From assembly GCA_029268225.1 (NCBI GenBank), contig JAJUGJ010000012.1, positions 23,744-87,743 on the forward strand: a stretch of 64,000 bases of DNA. The letters run 5' to 3'. A program made the translations under genes and the position numbers. Positions 33,367 to 43,157 of this stretch are shown piece by piece (position 1 is the first letter of the stretch; each line of letters starts with the position of its first letter). The stretch is from Burkholderiales bacterium. GTDB lineage: Bacteria > Pseudomonadota > Gammaproteobacteria > Burkholderiales > Burkholderiaceae_C. Under the pieces are notes generated by a model. It was given only the letters and a program-made list of their open reading frames with translations, was not told the DNA's origin and did no database searches.

Positions 33367-34685
33367 GCCTTGGCGGCAAACGCCACCACGGCTCGGCGCA
33401 CCCGTGTCCGCCATCTGCGGTCGTTCAGGGTGTCTGGCGGGGCCACTTCCCGGCTTTGGGCAAAGTCGGCTTCCAAAGACTCGGACAAAGTCTGGACAAA
33501 GGCAGCGTCGCGCACGATCAGGTTGCCCTCCAGGTTCAAAACCATGGACAAGGGGTCCAGGTTGGACGAACCCACGGTGGCCCACTCGTTGTCCACGCAC
33601 AGCACCTTGGCGTGCAGGAAGGCCGGTTGGTACTCGAAGATGCGCACGCCGACCTGCTGCAGTTCGTCATACAGCACCTGCGCTGCGATGCCGGCGATGC
33701 GGTAGTCCAGCTTGCCCTGCAGCAGCAGTCGCACCGTCACACCGCGCTCGGCTGCGGCGCGCAGCGCCTGACGCATGGCACGACGCGGGTAGAAGTAAGG
33801 GGTCACGATGTCCACATGGTGCCGGGCCTGGACGATGGCCCGCAGTGCCGCCTGTTCGATCGTTCGGCGCTGCCGCAGGTTGTCGCGCAGCACAAACGCA
33901 CATCGCATCGGCTGCGCGGTGTCCGCATCGCCCATCAACTGCGCTTGCTCCTGCGGGCTCAAGCGCAGCAAGGCGCTCTGCCACATCTGCTTCAAACGCT
34001 GCAGGCGGTGGGGGTCTTGCACCCACTGAATCAGGTCATCCCGCCAGTCTCGACCAAACTGCGCTCGGGTCCACATCGCACGGATGGTGTGCAACACCGG
34101 CATCACCACCGGCCCTTGCACCGACACGGCATAGTCCAGTCGTGGGTTCTCTGACCAGCCGTGGCTCAGATCGTAATGGTCATCGATCAGGTTGATGCCA
34201 CCAATGAAACCCGTGTCATCGTCCACCACGCACAGCTTCAGGTGCATGCGTCGCCACTGCCCTGCGTCCATCAGCCCCCACAGCCAGTGCAGCGGCTTGT
34301 AGACCACCAGGCGCACACCCGCCTCCTCCAGGGTGCGCCACAGGCTTGCAGGGGCATCGCGTGACCCCACACCATCGACCACCATCGACACCTCGACCCC
34401 ACGCCGCGCCGCGCGCATCAGCGATTGCAGCACTGCGCTGCTCTGACCCAGAGGTGACACGATGTAGAGCGCGATCCAGACCGATTGCCGTGCCCGGTCA
34501 ATGCGTTCGCACAAGGCCGGAAACAAGGCGCGGCCGCCTTGCAGCAGGTGCACCTCGTTGCCGCCGGTGAACATTGGCTTGCGCTGGGTGTACCAGGCCA
34601 ACGCTGCCAACCAGCCTTGTGGGGGCGTATCGCTGTGCTCGACGATGCCCGGGGTCCACGGATCCTTGCCAGGTACCTGATTCAT
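33330..34685 (-). CDS. clsB: Cardiolipin synthase B-type phospholipase D family protein
   Basis: A 451-residue protein with two HKD motifs: HLKLCVVDDDTGFIGG (His148, Lys150, Asp155) and HAKVLCVDNEWATVGSSNLD (His358, Lys360, Asp365). No N-terminal membrane helices are seen, as in ClsB rather than ClsA. It probably makes cardiolipin or related phospholipids by phosphatidyl transfer. It directly follows the EEP-family gene, a pairing (ybhP-clsB) conserved in proteobacteria. Confidence 0.92.
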   Translation of the reverse strand: MNQVPGKDPWTPGIVEHSDTPPQGWLAALAWYTQRKPMFTGGNEVHLLQGGRALFPALCERIDRARQSVWIALYIVSPLGQSSAVLQSLMRAARRGVEVSMVVDGVGSRDAPASLWRTLEEAGVRLVVYKPLHWLWGLMDAGQWRRMHLKLCVVDDDTGFIGGINLIDDHYDLSHGWSENPRLDYAVSVQGPVVMPVLHTIRAMWTRAQFGRDWRDDLIQWVQDPHRLQRLKQMWQSALLRLSPQEQAQLMGDADTAQPMRCAFVLRDNLRQRRTIEQAALRAIVQARHHVDIVTPYFYPRRAMRQALRAAAERGVTVRLLLQGKLDYRIAGIAAQVLYDELQQVGVRIFEYQPAFLHAKVLCVDNEWATVGSSNLDPLSMVLNLEGNLIVRDAAFVQTLSESLEADFAQSREVAPPDTLNDRRWRTRVRRAVVAFAAKAYLRLAGSTGRY

Positions 34686-34692
34686 GAGGGCA

Positions 34693-35505
34693 TCAAACGC
34701 TCAGGTCCAACTCCGCCACCAAGGGCAGGTGATCGGACAAGCGGGCCCAGGTGCTACCGCGCGGCACCATGAGGGACTTGCATTGCAAGCCTCGGGTGTA
34801 GACCCGGTCCAGAGACAACACCGGAATGATCGAAGGGTATGTGGCCACCCGGGCTTCATGACCCAAGTTGGCGCGACTCAAACTGGCGCTCTCGAGGATG
34901 TGATCCAGCTTCTCGTTCCAGTCGTTGAAATCCCCCGCGACGACCACAGGCGCATCCCGAGGGATCTCGCTCAACACCAACTCGGCCAGTCGCTCGGCCT
35001 GCCGTACCCGGCTGGCGTGGATCAGGCCCAGGTGCACCACCACGACGTGCACCTCGACCCCGCGCCAGTGCACCGGCACATGCAGCAGGCCCCGCTGTTC
35101 AAAGCGATGGTCGGACACATTGTGGTGACCGATGGCGCCCAGTGGCCAGCGTGCCAGCAGGGCATTGCCGTGCTCGCCGTGTTTCGTGACGGCATTGGTG
35201 CGGTAAGCCACCTCATAGCCTTCTGGGGCGAGGTACTCGGCTTGTGGCGTGCTTGGCCAGGCGTCTGGCCCAAACTGCGTGTGGGAGAAGCGTCGTGCCT
35301 CGGCGTGGTTGAAGCGACGCACCTCCTGCAGGCACACGATGTCCGCGTCCAGTGCGGCCACCGCATCGCTCAGGTTGTGGATCTCCAGGCGCTTGGTGGG
35401 CCCCATGCCCCGTACACCCTTGTGGATGTTGTAAGTGGCAACGCGCAGGTGCTGCGCATTGCGTTTCGCTGGCGGGAGCAGGGAAGACTGAAGCGGTTTG
35501 AGCAC
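34693..35505 (-). CDS. Endonuclease/exonuclease/phosphatase family protein (YbhP-like)
   Basis: A 270-residue EEP-fold hydrolase. The fold's catalytic blocks are ATYNIHKG, VCLQEVR, VHLGLIHASR, VAGDFNDWN, LDRVY and SDHLPL. It is probably a metal-dependent phosphodiesterase. Its 7-bp spacing to clsB suggests a phospholipid-linked role rather than DNA repair, but the substrate is unknown. Confidence 0.9.
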   Translation of the reverse strand: MLKPLQSSLLPPAKRNAQHLRVATYNIHKGVRGMGPTKRLEIHNLSDAVAALDADIVCLQEVRRFNHAEARRFSHTQFGPDAWPSTPQAEYLAPEGYEVAYRTNAVTKHGEHGNALLARWPLGAIGHHNVSDHRFEQRGLLHVPVHWRGVEVHVVVVHLGLIHASRVRQAERLAELVLSEIPRDAPVVVAGDFNDWNEKLDHILESASLSRANLGHEARVATYPSIIPVLSLDRVYTRGLQCKSLMVPRGSTWARLSDHLPLVAELDLSV

Positions 35506-35553
35506 GGGGGCATTCCTGCGTCAAGGCGTGCCGCGATGGCGGCATCACGCTCT

Positions 35554-36045
35554 CTACGATAGCAGGTGCGCCGGATTGGCGATACGCTGGCTCAGTTGCA
35601 AAATCGCCTCGGCATTCGAAGGCGAAAAGCAGCGGTCTGCGGCCTCTTGCCAGGGTAACCAGACATGGGCGATGTGCTCTGACGGCGCCAGCGTGATGGG
35701 GGTGTCACGCGGCACGCACAGGCCGAACACATGCTCGGTGTTGTGCGTTACTCCCGGTGCATAGCGGTGGCGCCAGACTGGGTAGATCTCATAAACATTC
35801 TCGACACCCCAATCCTGCAGCGCCGAGGATGGCACGCGCGCCGAGCCCACCTGAATCCCCGTTTCCTCCCAGACCTCCCGGATGGCCGTTTCCGTCCACG
35901 ACTCATCCAGCCGATCTTTCGATCCGGTCACGCTCTGCCAGAACCCGGGTTGCTTGGCCCGCTCGATCAGCAAGACCTCTCGCTCAGGCGTGTAGATCAC
36001 CACCAGCACCGATTGCGGAATCTTGTGAGACGCTTGTTCGTTCAT
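35554..36045 (-). CDS. nudB: Dihydroneopterin triphosphate diphosphatase NudB
   Basis: A 163-residue Nudix hydrolase. The Nudix helix is seen as LDESWTETAIREVWEETGI with the REVxEE metal site, preceded by FWQSVTGSKD. It removes pyrophosphate from dihydroneopterin triphosphate in folate synthesis. Placement just downstream of aspS, as in many proteobacteria, supports NudB over other Nudix enzymes. Confidence 0.88.
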   Translation of the reverse strand: MNEQASHKIPQSVLVVIYTPEREVLLIERAKQPGFWQSVTGSKDRLDESWTETAIREVWEETGIQVGSARVPSSALQDWGVENVYEIYPVWRHRYAPGVTHNTEHVFGLCVPRDTPITLAPSEHIAHVWLPWQEAADRCFSPSNAEAILQLSQRIANPAHLLS

Positions 36046-36090
36046 GGCTGACAGTGTGGCACGGACCCTCCGCGGGTGTGTCGGCCCATG

Positions 36091-36115
36091 AAAAAGGCCA
36101 CCCCGTGGGGTGGCC
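36091..36115 (-). terminator. Intrinsic terminator of aspS
   Basis: GGCCACCCC (36096-36104) and GGGGTGGCC (36107-36115) make a perfect 9-bp stem with a 2-nt gap. On the minus strand it is followed by TTTTT (36091-36095). It lies 40 bp after the aspS stop. Confidence 0.9.
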
Positions 36116-36154
36116 TCTCGGCACGCATCGGCAGCCCGGAGGCCGCCTCAGGCG

Positions 36155-37957
36155 TCAGCCCTGCGCGGGAGTCGCAGCGGCGGCGTTGCGCAGGCGGATG
36201 TGCAGTTCGCGCAGTTGCTTCTCGTCCACGTTCGACGGGGCGCCGGTCAGCAGACACTGGGCACGTTGTGTCTTCGGGAAGGCGATCACGTCGCGGATCG
36301 ACTCAGCCTTGGTCATCAGCGTGACCAGGCGGTCCAGACCGAAGGCCAGACCACCGTGCGGGGGCGCGCCGTACTGCAGCGCGTCCAGCAGGAAGCCGAA
36401 CTTCACGGCGGCGTCTTCCTTGCTGATGTTCAGGGCGCTGAACACCTTGGATTGCACCTCGGCGCGGTGGATACGGATCGAACCGCCACCCAGTTCCCAG
36501 CCGTTGAGCACCATGTCGTAGGCCTTGGCGATGCAGGCGCCCGGATCGGTGTCCATCAGGTCCTCGTGACCATCCTTCGGAGCGGTGAAGGGGTGGTGCA
36601 CAGCGTTCCAGCGCTCCGACTCGTCGTCGTACTCGAACATCGGGAAGTCCACCACCCACAGCGGCGCCCAGCGGTCTTCGAACAGACCGGCCTTTTTGCC
36701 GAAGTCGGAGTGACCCACCTTCAGGCGCAGCGCGCCGATGGCGTCGTTGACGATCTTGGCCTTGTCGGCACCGAAGAAGATCAGGTCGCCGTCCTTGGCG
36801 CCGGTGCGCTCCAGGATCTTGGCAATGGCGGCATCGTGCAGGTTCTTCACGATGGGCGATTGCAAACCGTCACGGCCCTTGGCCACTTCGTTCACCTTGA
36901 TCCAGGCCAGGCCCTTGGCACCGTAGATCTTGACGAACTCGGTGTAGGCATCGATCTCGCCGCGCGACATCGCGCCGCCGCCAGGAACGCACAGACCCAC
37001 CACGCGGCCACCCTTGGTGGTGGCAGGCGTCGAGAAGACCTTGAAGTCCACGTCGGCCATCACGTCGGTCAGCTCGGTGAACTGCAGCTTGACGCGCAGG
37101 TCGGGCTTGTCCGAGCCATACAGGTGCATGGCGTCGGCGTACTTCATCACCGGGTAGGCGCCCAGATCCACATTCAGCGCCTTCATGAAGACGTGGCGGA
37201 TCATGCCTTCGAACATGTCACGGATTTCCTGCTCGGTCAGGAAGCTCGTTTCAATATCGATCTGGGTGAATTCGGGCTGACGGTCGGCACGCAGGTCTTC
37301 GTCGCGGAAGCACTTGGTGATCTGGTAGTAGCGGTCGTAGCCGGCCACCATCAGCAGCTGCTTGAACAGCTGGGGCGACTGGGGCAGGGCGAAGAACTGG
37401 CCGTCGTGCACGCGCGAGGGCACCAGGTAGTCGCGGGCACCTTCCGGGGTCGACTTGGTCAGCATCGGGGTTTCGATGTCGATGAAGCCGTTCTCGTCCA
37501 GGAACTTGCGCGCTTCCATCGCCACGCGGTAGCGCAGCATCAGGTTCTTTTGCATGTAAGGACGACGCAGGTCCAGCACGCGGTGGGTCAGGCGGGTGGT
37601 TTCCGACAGGTTCTCGTCGTCCAGCTGGAACGGCGGCGTGACGGAAGCGTTCAGCACTTCCAGGGTGTGACCCAGCACTTCGATCTTGCCGCTGGTCAGT
37701 CCGGCGTTTTCGGTGCCGGCGGGGCGGGCGCGCACGACGCCGGTCACCTTCAGGCAGAACTCGTTGCGCACGTCTTCGGCGATCTTGAACGAGTCGGCAC
37801 GGTCAGGGTCGAACACCACCTGCACCAGACCTTCGCGGTCACGCAGGTCGATGAAGATCACGCCGCCGTGGTCGCGGCGACGGTGGGCCCAGCCCATCAG
37901 CGTCACGGTCTGGCCCATCAGCGCTTCGCTGACCAGACCACAGTAAGTGGTGCGCAT
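36155..37957 (-). CDS. aspS: Aspartyl-tRNA synthetase
   Basis: A 600-residue class II synthetase of the bacterial type. Domains: OB-fold anticodon-binding (~1-105, with [19 protein letters not shown]), the catalytic core with [26 protein letters not shown] (motif 2) and [11 protein letters not shown] (motif 3, Arg), and the bacterial GAD insertion domain (~290-410). It charges tRNA-Asp. Transcribed with a DUF502 gene upstream; nudB lies downstream after a terminator. Confidence 0.97.
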   Translation of the reverse strand: MRTTYCGLVSEALMGQTVTLMGWAHRRRDHGGVIFIDLRDREGLVQVVFDPDRADSFKIAEDVRNEFCLKVTGVVRARPAGTENAGLTSGKIEVLGHTLEVLNASVTPPFQLDDENLSETTRLTHRVLDLRRPYMQKNLMLRYRVAMEARKFLDENGFIDIETPMLTKSTPEGARDYLVPSRVHDGQFFALPQSPQLFKQLLMVAGYDRYYQITKCFRDEDLRADRQPEFTQIDIETSFLTEQEIRDMFEGMIRHVFMKALNVDLGAYPVMKYADAMHLYGSDKPDLRVKLQFTELTDVMADVDFKVFSTPATTKGGRVVGLCVPGGGAMSRGEIDAYTEFVKIYGAKGLAWIKVNEVAKGRDGLQSPIVKNLHDAAIAKILERTGAKDGDLIFFGADKAKIVNDAIGALRLKVGHSDFGKKAGLFEDRWAPLWVVDFPMFEYDDESERWNAVHHPFTAPKDGHEDLMDTDPGACIAKAYDMVLNGWELGGGSIRIHRAEVQSKVFSALNISKEDAAVKFGFLLDALQYGAPPHGGLAFGLDRLVTLMTKAESIRDVIAFPKTQRAQCLLTGAPSNVDEKQLRELHIRLRNAAAATPAQG

Positions 37958-38026
37958 TGTTGTTAGCTCCGGAATGAGGTTCGTGCGGCCTGGGCACAGG
38001 CCCGGCTCGAAACCCTCGATTGTCGT

Positions 38027-38659
38027 TCAGGAATGGGTGTTTGGCGCGGCCGGTGGCGACACCACCCCCATCGAAATGATGTACTTGAGCGCTTCGTCCA
38101 CCGACATGTGCAAAGGATGGACCTCGGCACGCGGCACGATCAGCATGAAACCCGAGGTCGGGTTGGGCGTGGTGGGTACGTACACGGTCACCATGTCGGG
38201 CGGCAGCTTTTGCGCCACCTCGCCATCAGGCTTGCCGGTCACGAAGGCGATGGTCCAGGCACCATGGCGGGGGTACTGCACCAGCACCGCCTCGCGGAAA
38301 GCCTGACCGCTGCTGGAAAACAGCGTGTCCGAGACCTGTTTGACCGAGTTGTAGATGCTCTTGACGATGGGGATGTTCGAAAACACCCAGTTGGAGCGAT
38401 TGAGCAGCCACTGCCCGACCATGTTGGTGACCGCCACACCGGTCAGCCACAAGGCTGTAACCAGGATGATGACGCTCAGGCCAGGCACACGCTGCAAGTC
38501 GGCCAGCACAGGGTGGATGCTGACCGGCAGCACCGTCCGCGCCACGACCATGAACCAGGCAAACACGTCGTCGAGCGTGCCGATCACGCTCTTGAGCACC
38601 CAGATGGTGATCACCAGGGGGAGCCAGACGAGCAGGCCGGTGAGGATGTATTTCTTCAC
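38027..38659 (-). CDS. DUF502 family membrane protein
   Basis: A 210-residue protein from GTG 38659 (VKKYILTGLLVWLP). Two membrane helices are visible, LLVWLPLVITIWVLKSVIG and LSVIILVTALWLTGVAV. A conserved soluble part follows, with NIPIVKSIYNSVKQV, YPRHGAWTIAFVTG and VPTTPNPTSGFMLIV. DUF502 proteins are widespread and of unknown function; the gene commonly sits before aspS. A longer frame exists upstream, but the added 81 residues are low-complexity and overlap the fmdB region. Confidence 0.88.
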   Translation of the reverse strand: MKKYILTGLLVWLPLVITIWVLKSVIGTLDDVFAWFMVVARTVLPVSIHPVLADLQRVPGLSVIILVTALWLTGVAVTNMVGQWLLNRSNWVFSNIPIVKSIYNSVKQVSDTLFSSSGQAFREAVLVQYPRHGAWTIAFVTGKPDGEVAQKLPPDMVTVYVPTTPNPTSGFMLIVPRAEVHPLHMSVDEALKYIISMGVVSPPAAPNTHS

Positions 38660-38765
38660 GTTGGGGAGGGGGGAGAGGGCGCGAGGCCGGGTGCCGTGGC
38701 AGGCAGCTTGGCCTGTATTGTCAGGCCAAGCTGTGTCAGGCGAGTGCGTGAAGCAAAAGCGCCGC

Positions 38766-39077
38766 TCAGTGGCAGGCGCAGGAGCCGCCGCATGGCGTGC
38801 CGCCCGAGTCGCTGCCTGCGCTGCTGGCCTCGGCCGGCGCAGGAGCAGCCGCTGCCGCGGTGGCGCCTGTGGCCGGGGCACTGGTGCCGCCCGAGCCGCC
38901 ACGGAAGTCGGTCACATACCAGCCCGAACCCTTGAGCTGGAAGCCTGCAGCCGTGATCTGCTTCTGGAAGCTCTCGGCGCCGCAGGCGGGGCAGGTGGTG
39001 AGCACCGGATCAGAGATTTTTTGCAAAACGTCCTTGGCGTGACCGCAGGACGTGCACTGGTAGGCATAAATCGGCAT
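38766..39077 (-). CDS. FmdB-family zinc ribbon protein
   Basis: A 103-residue protein. The N-terminal zinc ribbon MPIYAYQCTSCGH plus TTCPACGAESFQK carries four Cys. A Gly/Ala-rich linker follows and the tail TPCGGSCACH is Cys-rich. FmdB-like ribbon proteins are regulators or chaperones of unknown target. Its place before DUF502-aspS is conserved in betaproteobacteria. A TACAAT box on the minus strand at 39102-39107 is a likely promoter -10. Confidence 0.9.
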   Translation of the reverse strand: MPIYAYQCTSCGHAKDVLQKISDPVLTTCPACGAESFQKQITAAGFQLKGSGWYVTDFRGGSGGTSAPATGATAAAAAPAPAEASSAGSDSGGTPCGGSCACH

Positions 39078-39120
39078 GGCCTGACCTCGAGAAAATCGAT
39101 GATTGTAAAAGACGGACGGC

Positions 39121-39152
39121 GCCCTTGCCAGCGTGCGTGCGCTGGCAAGGGC
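39121..39152. terminator. Long perfect hairpin downstream of the SSS symporter gene
   Basis: GCCCTTGCCAGC (39121-39132) and GCTGGCAAGGGC (39141-39152) form a perfect 12-bp stem with an 8-nt loop. On the minus strand a short T run follows ~10 nt later. It separates the symporter gene from fmdB and probably ends the symporter transcript. The 179-bp gap holds nothing else obvious apart from the fmdB -10 box. Confidence 0.65.
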
Positions 39153-39256
39153 CCGCGCAAGGAGATGTGGGCGCCCCGTTGAAAATCAAGTCTCGGGACA
39201 TGTGCGCGCTTCCGAGCCGCGCACAGCAGCCATCGTGCAGATGCTGCGCCTGTCCG

Positions 39257-40708
39257 TCAGGCTGTCAGCAGAGGTCGCTTGCTGCGGCGGTCCGTGATCC
39301 ACTGCGGTGCCAAGGAGCCCAGCAGCATGCCTGCCAGGGCCATCAGCAGACCGGCCAACTGCCCGGGGAAGGCTTCGCCCAGGCCAGCATGGAAAGTGAA
39401 CAAGGTCAGTGTGCCGATGCCCAGCACGATCGACAGCAGCGCCCCTTGGGTCGAGGCACGCTTCCAGTACAGACCGAAGGTCAGGGGCACGAAAGCACCC
39501 ACCAGCGGAATCTGATAAGCCGCGGAAACCAGGTCATAGATGGCTGTTCCCTCCATCAAGATCGCGTACGTCAACACCAGGCAGGTGAAGACCAGCAGGG
39601 TCACGCGCATGGCGAACAGCACCTGACGATCCGTCATGCCGGGCTTGATGTTCTTGAGGATGTTCTCGACGAAGCTGGTGGAGGGCGCCAGCAGCGTGGC
39701 CGACGAGGTTGACTTGATCGCCGACACGAGCGCACCAAAGAAGAAGATCTGGGCGATCAGGGGCATTTTGCTCAGGATCAGCGTTGGCAGGACCTTCTGG
39801 GGGTCATTGGCCAACAATGCCCGCGTCTCATCCGGCATGATGATCAGCGAGGAGGCCACGATGAACATCGGTACGAAGGCAAAGGCCAGGTAGCCGAAGC
39901 CGCCGATGATGGCGCCCCGCTGGGCCGTGACCGCATCCTTGGCCGACATCACGCGCTGAAACACGTCTTGCTGAGGAATGGAGCCCAACATCATGGTGAT
40001 GCCCGCGGCAATGAACCAGAGCCAGCCATCGGGGGTGTTCTCGGGGAAGAACTTGAACCAGTTGTTGGCATGCGCCAGGTCGATCACCTTGTCTGCTCCG
40101 CCCGCCTGGTCGGCGGCCATGTAGGCAATCAAGGACAGGCCCACAACCAGCACGACCATCTGGATGAAGTCGGTCCATGCCACCGCCAGCATGCCCCCCA
40201 CCATCACATAGACCAGCACCAGCAAGGTGCCGAGAGCCATGCCCCAGGCGGGAGCGATGGTGCCACCCGAGAGCACCGAGAACACCAGGCCCAAGGCGGT
40301 GATTTGCGCGGCCACCCAGCCCAGATAGCTCAGGATGATGGCAACGGAGCAGAAGATTTCGACACCTTCGCCATAGCGCTGACGATAGTAGTCGCCGATG
40401 GTGAGCAGGCTCATTTTGTAGAGCCGGCTGGCGAAGAAGGCGCCCACCAGCACCAGGCACATCGACGCTCCGAACGGGTCTTCCACCACGGCGCCCAGGC
40501 CCCCTTCGGCGAACTTGGCCGGAATGCCCATGACCGTCTCCGCCCCGAACCAGGTCGCAAAGGTCGTGGTGATGACCATGATCAGCGGAAGACTGCGTCC
40601 TGCAATGGCGAAGTCGGTGGTGTTTTTGATGCGGGTGCCGGCATACATACCGATCGCCATCGTGCCAAGCAGATAGAGGATCACAAACGCAAGCAAGGTG
40701 GTGTTCAT
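39257..40708 (-). CDS. Sodium:solute symporter family protein
   Basis: A 483-residue SSS-family permease with ~13 membrane helices. Family features include ATWFGAETVMGIPAKF in the early helices, LGWVAAQITALG, GSIPQQDVFQRVMSAKDA (the SSS signature region) and GALVSAIKSTSSATLLAPS with Ser/Thr at the sodium site. The substrate cannot be told; relatives carry proline, pantothenate, acetate or other solutes. It interrupts the otherwise conserved ubiB-fmdB neighbourhood. Confidence 0.9.
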   Translation of the reverse strand: MNTTLLAFVILYLLGTMAIGMYAGTRIKNTTDFAIAGRSLPLIMVITTTFATWFGAETVMGIPAKFAEGGLGAVVEDPFGASMCLVLVGAFFASRLYKMSLLTIGDYYRQRYGEGVEIFCSVAIILSYLGWVAAQITALGLVFSVLSGGTIAPAWGMALGTLLVLVYVMVGGMLAVAWTDFIQMVVLVVGLSLIAYMAADQAGGADKVIDLAHANNWFKFFPENTPDGWLWFIAAGITMMLGSIPQQDVFQRVMSAKDAVTAQRGAIIGGFGYLAFAFVPMFIVASSLIIMPDETRALLANDPQKVLPTLILSKMPLIAQIFFFGALVSAIKSTSSATLLAPSTSFVENILKNIKPGMTDRQVLFAMRVTLLVFTCLVLTYAILMEGTAIYDLVSAAYQIPLVGAFVPLTFGLYWKRASTQGALLSIVLGIGTLTLFTFHAGLGEAFPGQLAGLLMALAGMLLGSLAPQWITDRRSKRPLLTA

Positions 40709-40794
40709 GGTCGGTATCGATCGGGGTCGATGGATGTCGAATTGGGGGCGGAGTTTAGTGGCAGATTGTCGCTGGATGCGCCGCCCTGATCTGG

Positions 40795-40826
40795 CTCACA
40801 GGTGTCTGGTGCGAGACACCGGTGAG
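40795..40826. terminator. Hairpin after ubiB
   Basis: CTCAC-A-GGTGTCT (40795-40807) pairs with AGACACC-G-GTGAG (40814-40826), a 12-bp stem with one mismatch and a 6-nt loop. It starts 8 bp beyond the ubiB stop. No clear U-tract follows, so termination strength is uncertain. Confidence 0.5.
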
Positions 40827-40833
40827 CGGGGGG

Positions 40834-42396
40834 TCACAGCAGGCCCAGTCCGTGCAGTCTGAGCAACAACTGTGCCGTCAGCAGGCCCAGGACAAAGCCC
40901 ACGCCCACCCAGACGATGGACGACAACAGTCGGTTGGTTTGGCGTTGTTCCGCCAGCATGGCCGCCAGGTCACGGCGCAGGTCGGCGTTGCTGTGCTCCA
41001 GGTTCTGGTGCACCAGGCGGGGCAGTTCCGGCAACATCTTGGCGTAGCGCGGCGCCTCGCGCTTGAGGCGCTGCCACAGACCGCGCAGACCCACTTGCTC
41101 GTGCATCCACTTTTCCAGGAAGGGCTTGGCCGTGCTCCACAGGTCCAGGTCGGGGTCGAGTTCGCGTCCCAGACCCTCCACGTTCAGCAGGGTCTTTTGC
41201 AGCAGCACCAGTTGGGGCTGGATCTCAACGTTGAAGCGGCGGGAAATCTGGAACAGGCGCATCAGCACCTGCCCCAGGGAGATTTCCTTGATGGGTCGGT
41301 CGAAGTACGGTTCGCACACGGTGCGGATGGCGCCTTCGAGCTCATCGACCCGGGTCGTCGCGGGCACCCAGCCACTTTCAATGTGCAATTCGGCCACGCG
41401 CTTGTAGTCGCGGTGGAAAAAGGCAATGAAGTTCTGTGCCAGGTAGTCCTTGTCCACCTCGGTGAGCGTGCCGATGATGCCGAAGTCCAGTGCGATGTAG
41501 CGGCCGAAGGTGGCTGGATCCAGGCTGACCTGGATGTTGCCAGGGTGCATGTCGGCGTGGAAAAAGCCGTCGCGGAAGACCTGGGTGAAGAAGATGGTCA
41601 CGCCATCGCGGGCCAGCTTCTTGATGTCGACACCGGCGGCGCGCAGGCGGTTCATCTGGCTGATGGGCACGCCCTTCATGCGCTCCATCACCATCACGGT
41701 GGGGGTGCAGTGGTCCCAGATCATCTCGGGCACCAGGACCAGGTCGAGCCCGTCCATGTTGCGGCGCAACTGCGCTGCGTTGGCGGCTTCGCGCACGAGG
41801 TCCAACTCGTCGTGCAGATACTTGTCGAACTCGGCCACCACTTCGCGGGGCTTGAGGCGCTTGCCGTCGGACCAGAAACGCTCCACCCAGCCGGCCAGTG
41901 TGCGCATCAGGGCCAAGTCGTCGTCGATGACGTTGAGCATGCCGGGACGCAGCACCTTGACAGCCACTTCGCGGCCGTCGTGCAGCACCGCAAAGTGAAC
42001 TTGGGCGATGGACGCGCTGGCGATCGGGTCCGTGTCGAACTGTTTGAAGATGGCCGACAGGGGCTTGCCCAGGGCTTTCTCGACCAGGCGAGCCGATTCG
42101 TCGCTGGGGAAAGGGGGGACGCGGTCTTGCAGCTTCGCCAGCTCATCTGCCACATCCGGAGGGAGCAGGTCGCGCCGGGTGGACAGCATCTGCCCGAATT
42201 TGACGAAGATCGGCCCCAGGTGCTCCAGCGCCTGGCGCAGTCGCTCGCCGCGGGGCGCATGCAGACGCCTGCCCGTCGAGAGCACGCGTGCCAGCAGGCT
42301 CCAGCGTGGTCGGCGCAGGCTGTGCAGCAGCAAGCCGTCCAGCCCGAAACGCAGGGCGATCAGTCCGATGTAGGCGGGGCGAAACAGCGAGCGCAT
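40834..42396 (-). CDS. ubiB: Ubiquinone biosynthesis kinase-like protein UbiB
   Basis: A 520-residue atypical (ABC1/ADCK) kinase-like protein. The KxGQ motif is seen as [11 protein letters not shown], with [18 protein letters not shown] (nucleotide-binding Lys), HADMHPGNI (catalytic-loop Asp) and ALDFGIIG. Two C-terminal membrane helices begin at [15 protein letters not shown]. It is needed for ubiquinone synthesis, probably extracting lipid intermediates from the membrane. It lies 15 bp after ubiJ. Confidence 0.95.
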   Translation of the reverse strand: MRSLFRPAYIGLIALRFGLDGLLLHSLRRPRWSLLARVLSTGRRLHAPRGERLRQALEHLGPIFVKFGQMLSTRRDLLPPDVADELAKLQDRVPPFPSDESARLVEKALGKPLSAIFKQFDTDPIASASIAQVHFAVLHDGREVAVKVLRPGMLNVIDDDLALMRTLAGWVERFWSDGKRLKPREVVAEFDKYLHDELDLVREAANAAQLRRNMDGLDLVLVPEMIWDHCTPTVMVMERMKGVPISQMNRLRAAGVDIKKLARDGVTIFFTQVFRDGFFHADMHPGNIQVSLDPATFGRYIALDFGIIGTLTEVDKDYLAQNFIAFFHRDYKRVAELHIESGWVPATTRVDELEGAIRTVCEPYFDRPIKEISLGQVLMRLFQISRRFNVEIQPQLVLLQKTLLNVEGLGRELDPDLDLWSTAKPFLEKWMHEQVGLRGLWQRLKREAPRYAKMLPELPRLVHQNLEHSNADLRRDLAAMLAEQRQTNRLLSSIVWVGVGFVLGLLTAQLLLRLHGLGLL

Positions 42397-42411
42397 CGGT
42401 CGGCCTCGTGG

Positions 42412-42990
42412 TCAGCGGCGCGACGCCGGCGAGCCGCCAGCCTGATCACGCTGGCCAGGGCGCCAGCGCTGCAAGGTTTGGCGCACTGACTCACCCACTG
42501 TACGCAGCCATTCGGCGGGCGCATTGCCCAGCATGCGGGCCACATCGTCCTGGATGTCCCAGCGCAGGTGGGTCATCAGCCAGGAGGCCACCTCGGCCAG
42601 GGCCGCGTCACCTTCGATGCGAACGTCGGGGCGCTGGCCGGTCAGCAACTGGCGCGCCATCGTCATCGGATCACTGAGCTCGATGGTCAGCGTCAAGCCG
42701 TCGCCGCAGGGGCTGAGGGCGGGACCCGATTCGACCAGTTCGAACAGGCCTGCGGGGGTGATGACGAAACGCACGGATGGGGGGAGTAACCCCTGGGAAC
42801 CATCGGCCGGCTGCAGGAACCGAGGCAGAGGTGGTGCGAAGGTGCTGGTCCATTGCAGGTCAATGGTGCGACCCGCATGGGGTTGGAGTTTGCCGCTGGC
42901 GACGGGCTCGCTGGCCACCACGTGGTTGAGCAGCAGCGTCAAGCGGGGCAGCACCAAAGGGCCGAGCCAAGTGAAGGGATGAGAAAGCAT
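42412..42990 (-). CDS. ubiJ: Ubiquinone biosynthesis accessory factor UbiJ (SCP2 domain)
   Basis: A 192-residue protein with an N-terminal SCP2/sterol-carrier-like lipid-binding fold (LLLNHVVASEPVASGKLQPHAGRTI, then beta strands to ~residue 120) and a C-terminal helical tail. UbiJ binds ubiquinone intermediates within the Ubi complex. Start is at MLSHPFT (42990). The usual upstream neighbour ubiE is absent; the divergent gene is an exopolysaccharide transferase. Confidence 0.87.
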   Translation of the reverse strand: MLSHPFTWLGPLVLPRLTLLLNHVVASEPVASGKLQPHAGRTIDLQWTSTFAPPLPRFLQPADGSQGLLPPSVRFVITPAGLFELVESGPALSPCGDGLTLTIELSDPMTMARQLLTGQRPDVRIEGDAALAEVASWLMTHLRWDIQDDVARMLGNAPAEWLRTVGESVRQTLQRWRPGQRDQAGGSPASRR

Positions 42991-43117
42991 GTCGCGGATT
43001 GTAGGTGTGGGCCGACAACCCCTGGAAAGCAGGGGGAGGCGAGGGGTGCATTCGACGCTAAGCTGCGACGGCTGGCATTTCACATACAACGAGTTTAGGG
43101 TTTTTCCTGTCATGTTG

Positions 43118-43147
43118 CCCCTCGGTGCGGGATGGTGCGAGGGGAGC
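43118..43147 (+). promoter_or_regulatory. Leader hairpin covering the ribosome-binding site of the EPS gene
   Basis: CCCCTCG (43118-43124) can pair with CGAGGGG (43138-43144). The second arm overlaps the Shine-Dalgarno-like AGGGGAG, 10-14 bp before ATG 43158. Folding would hide the ribosome-binding site, so translation of the initiating transferase could be controlled here. Confidence 0.4.
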
Positions 43148-43157
43148 TGTAGGTCTC

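Noticed and set aside
36110..37966. A 618-codon plus-strand frame opposite aspS
   Set aside because: It is the exact mirror of aspS; an aspartyl-tRNA synthetase is certain on the minus strand.
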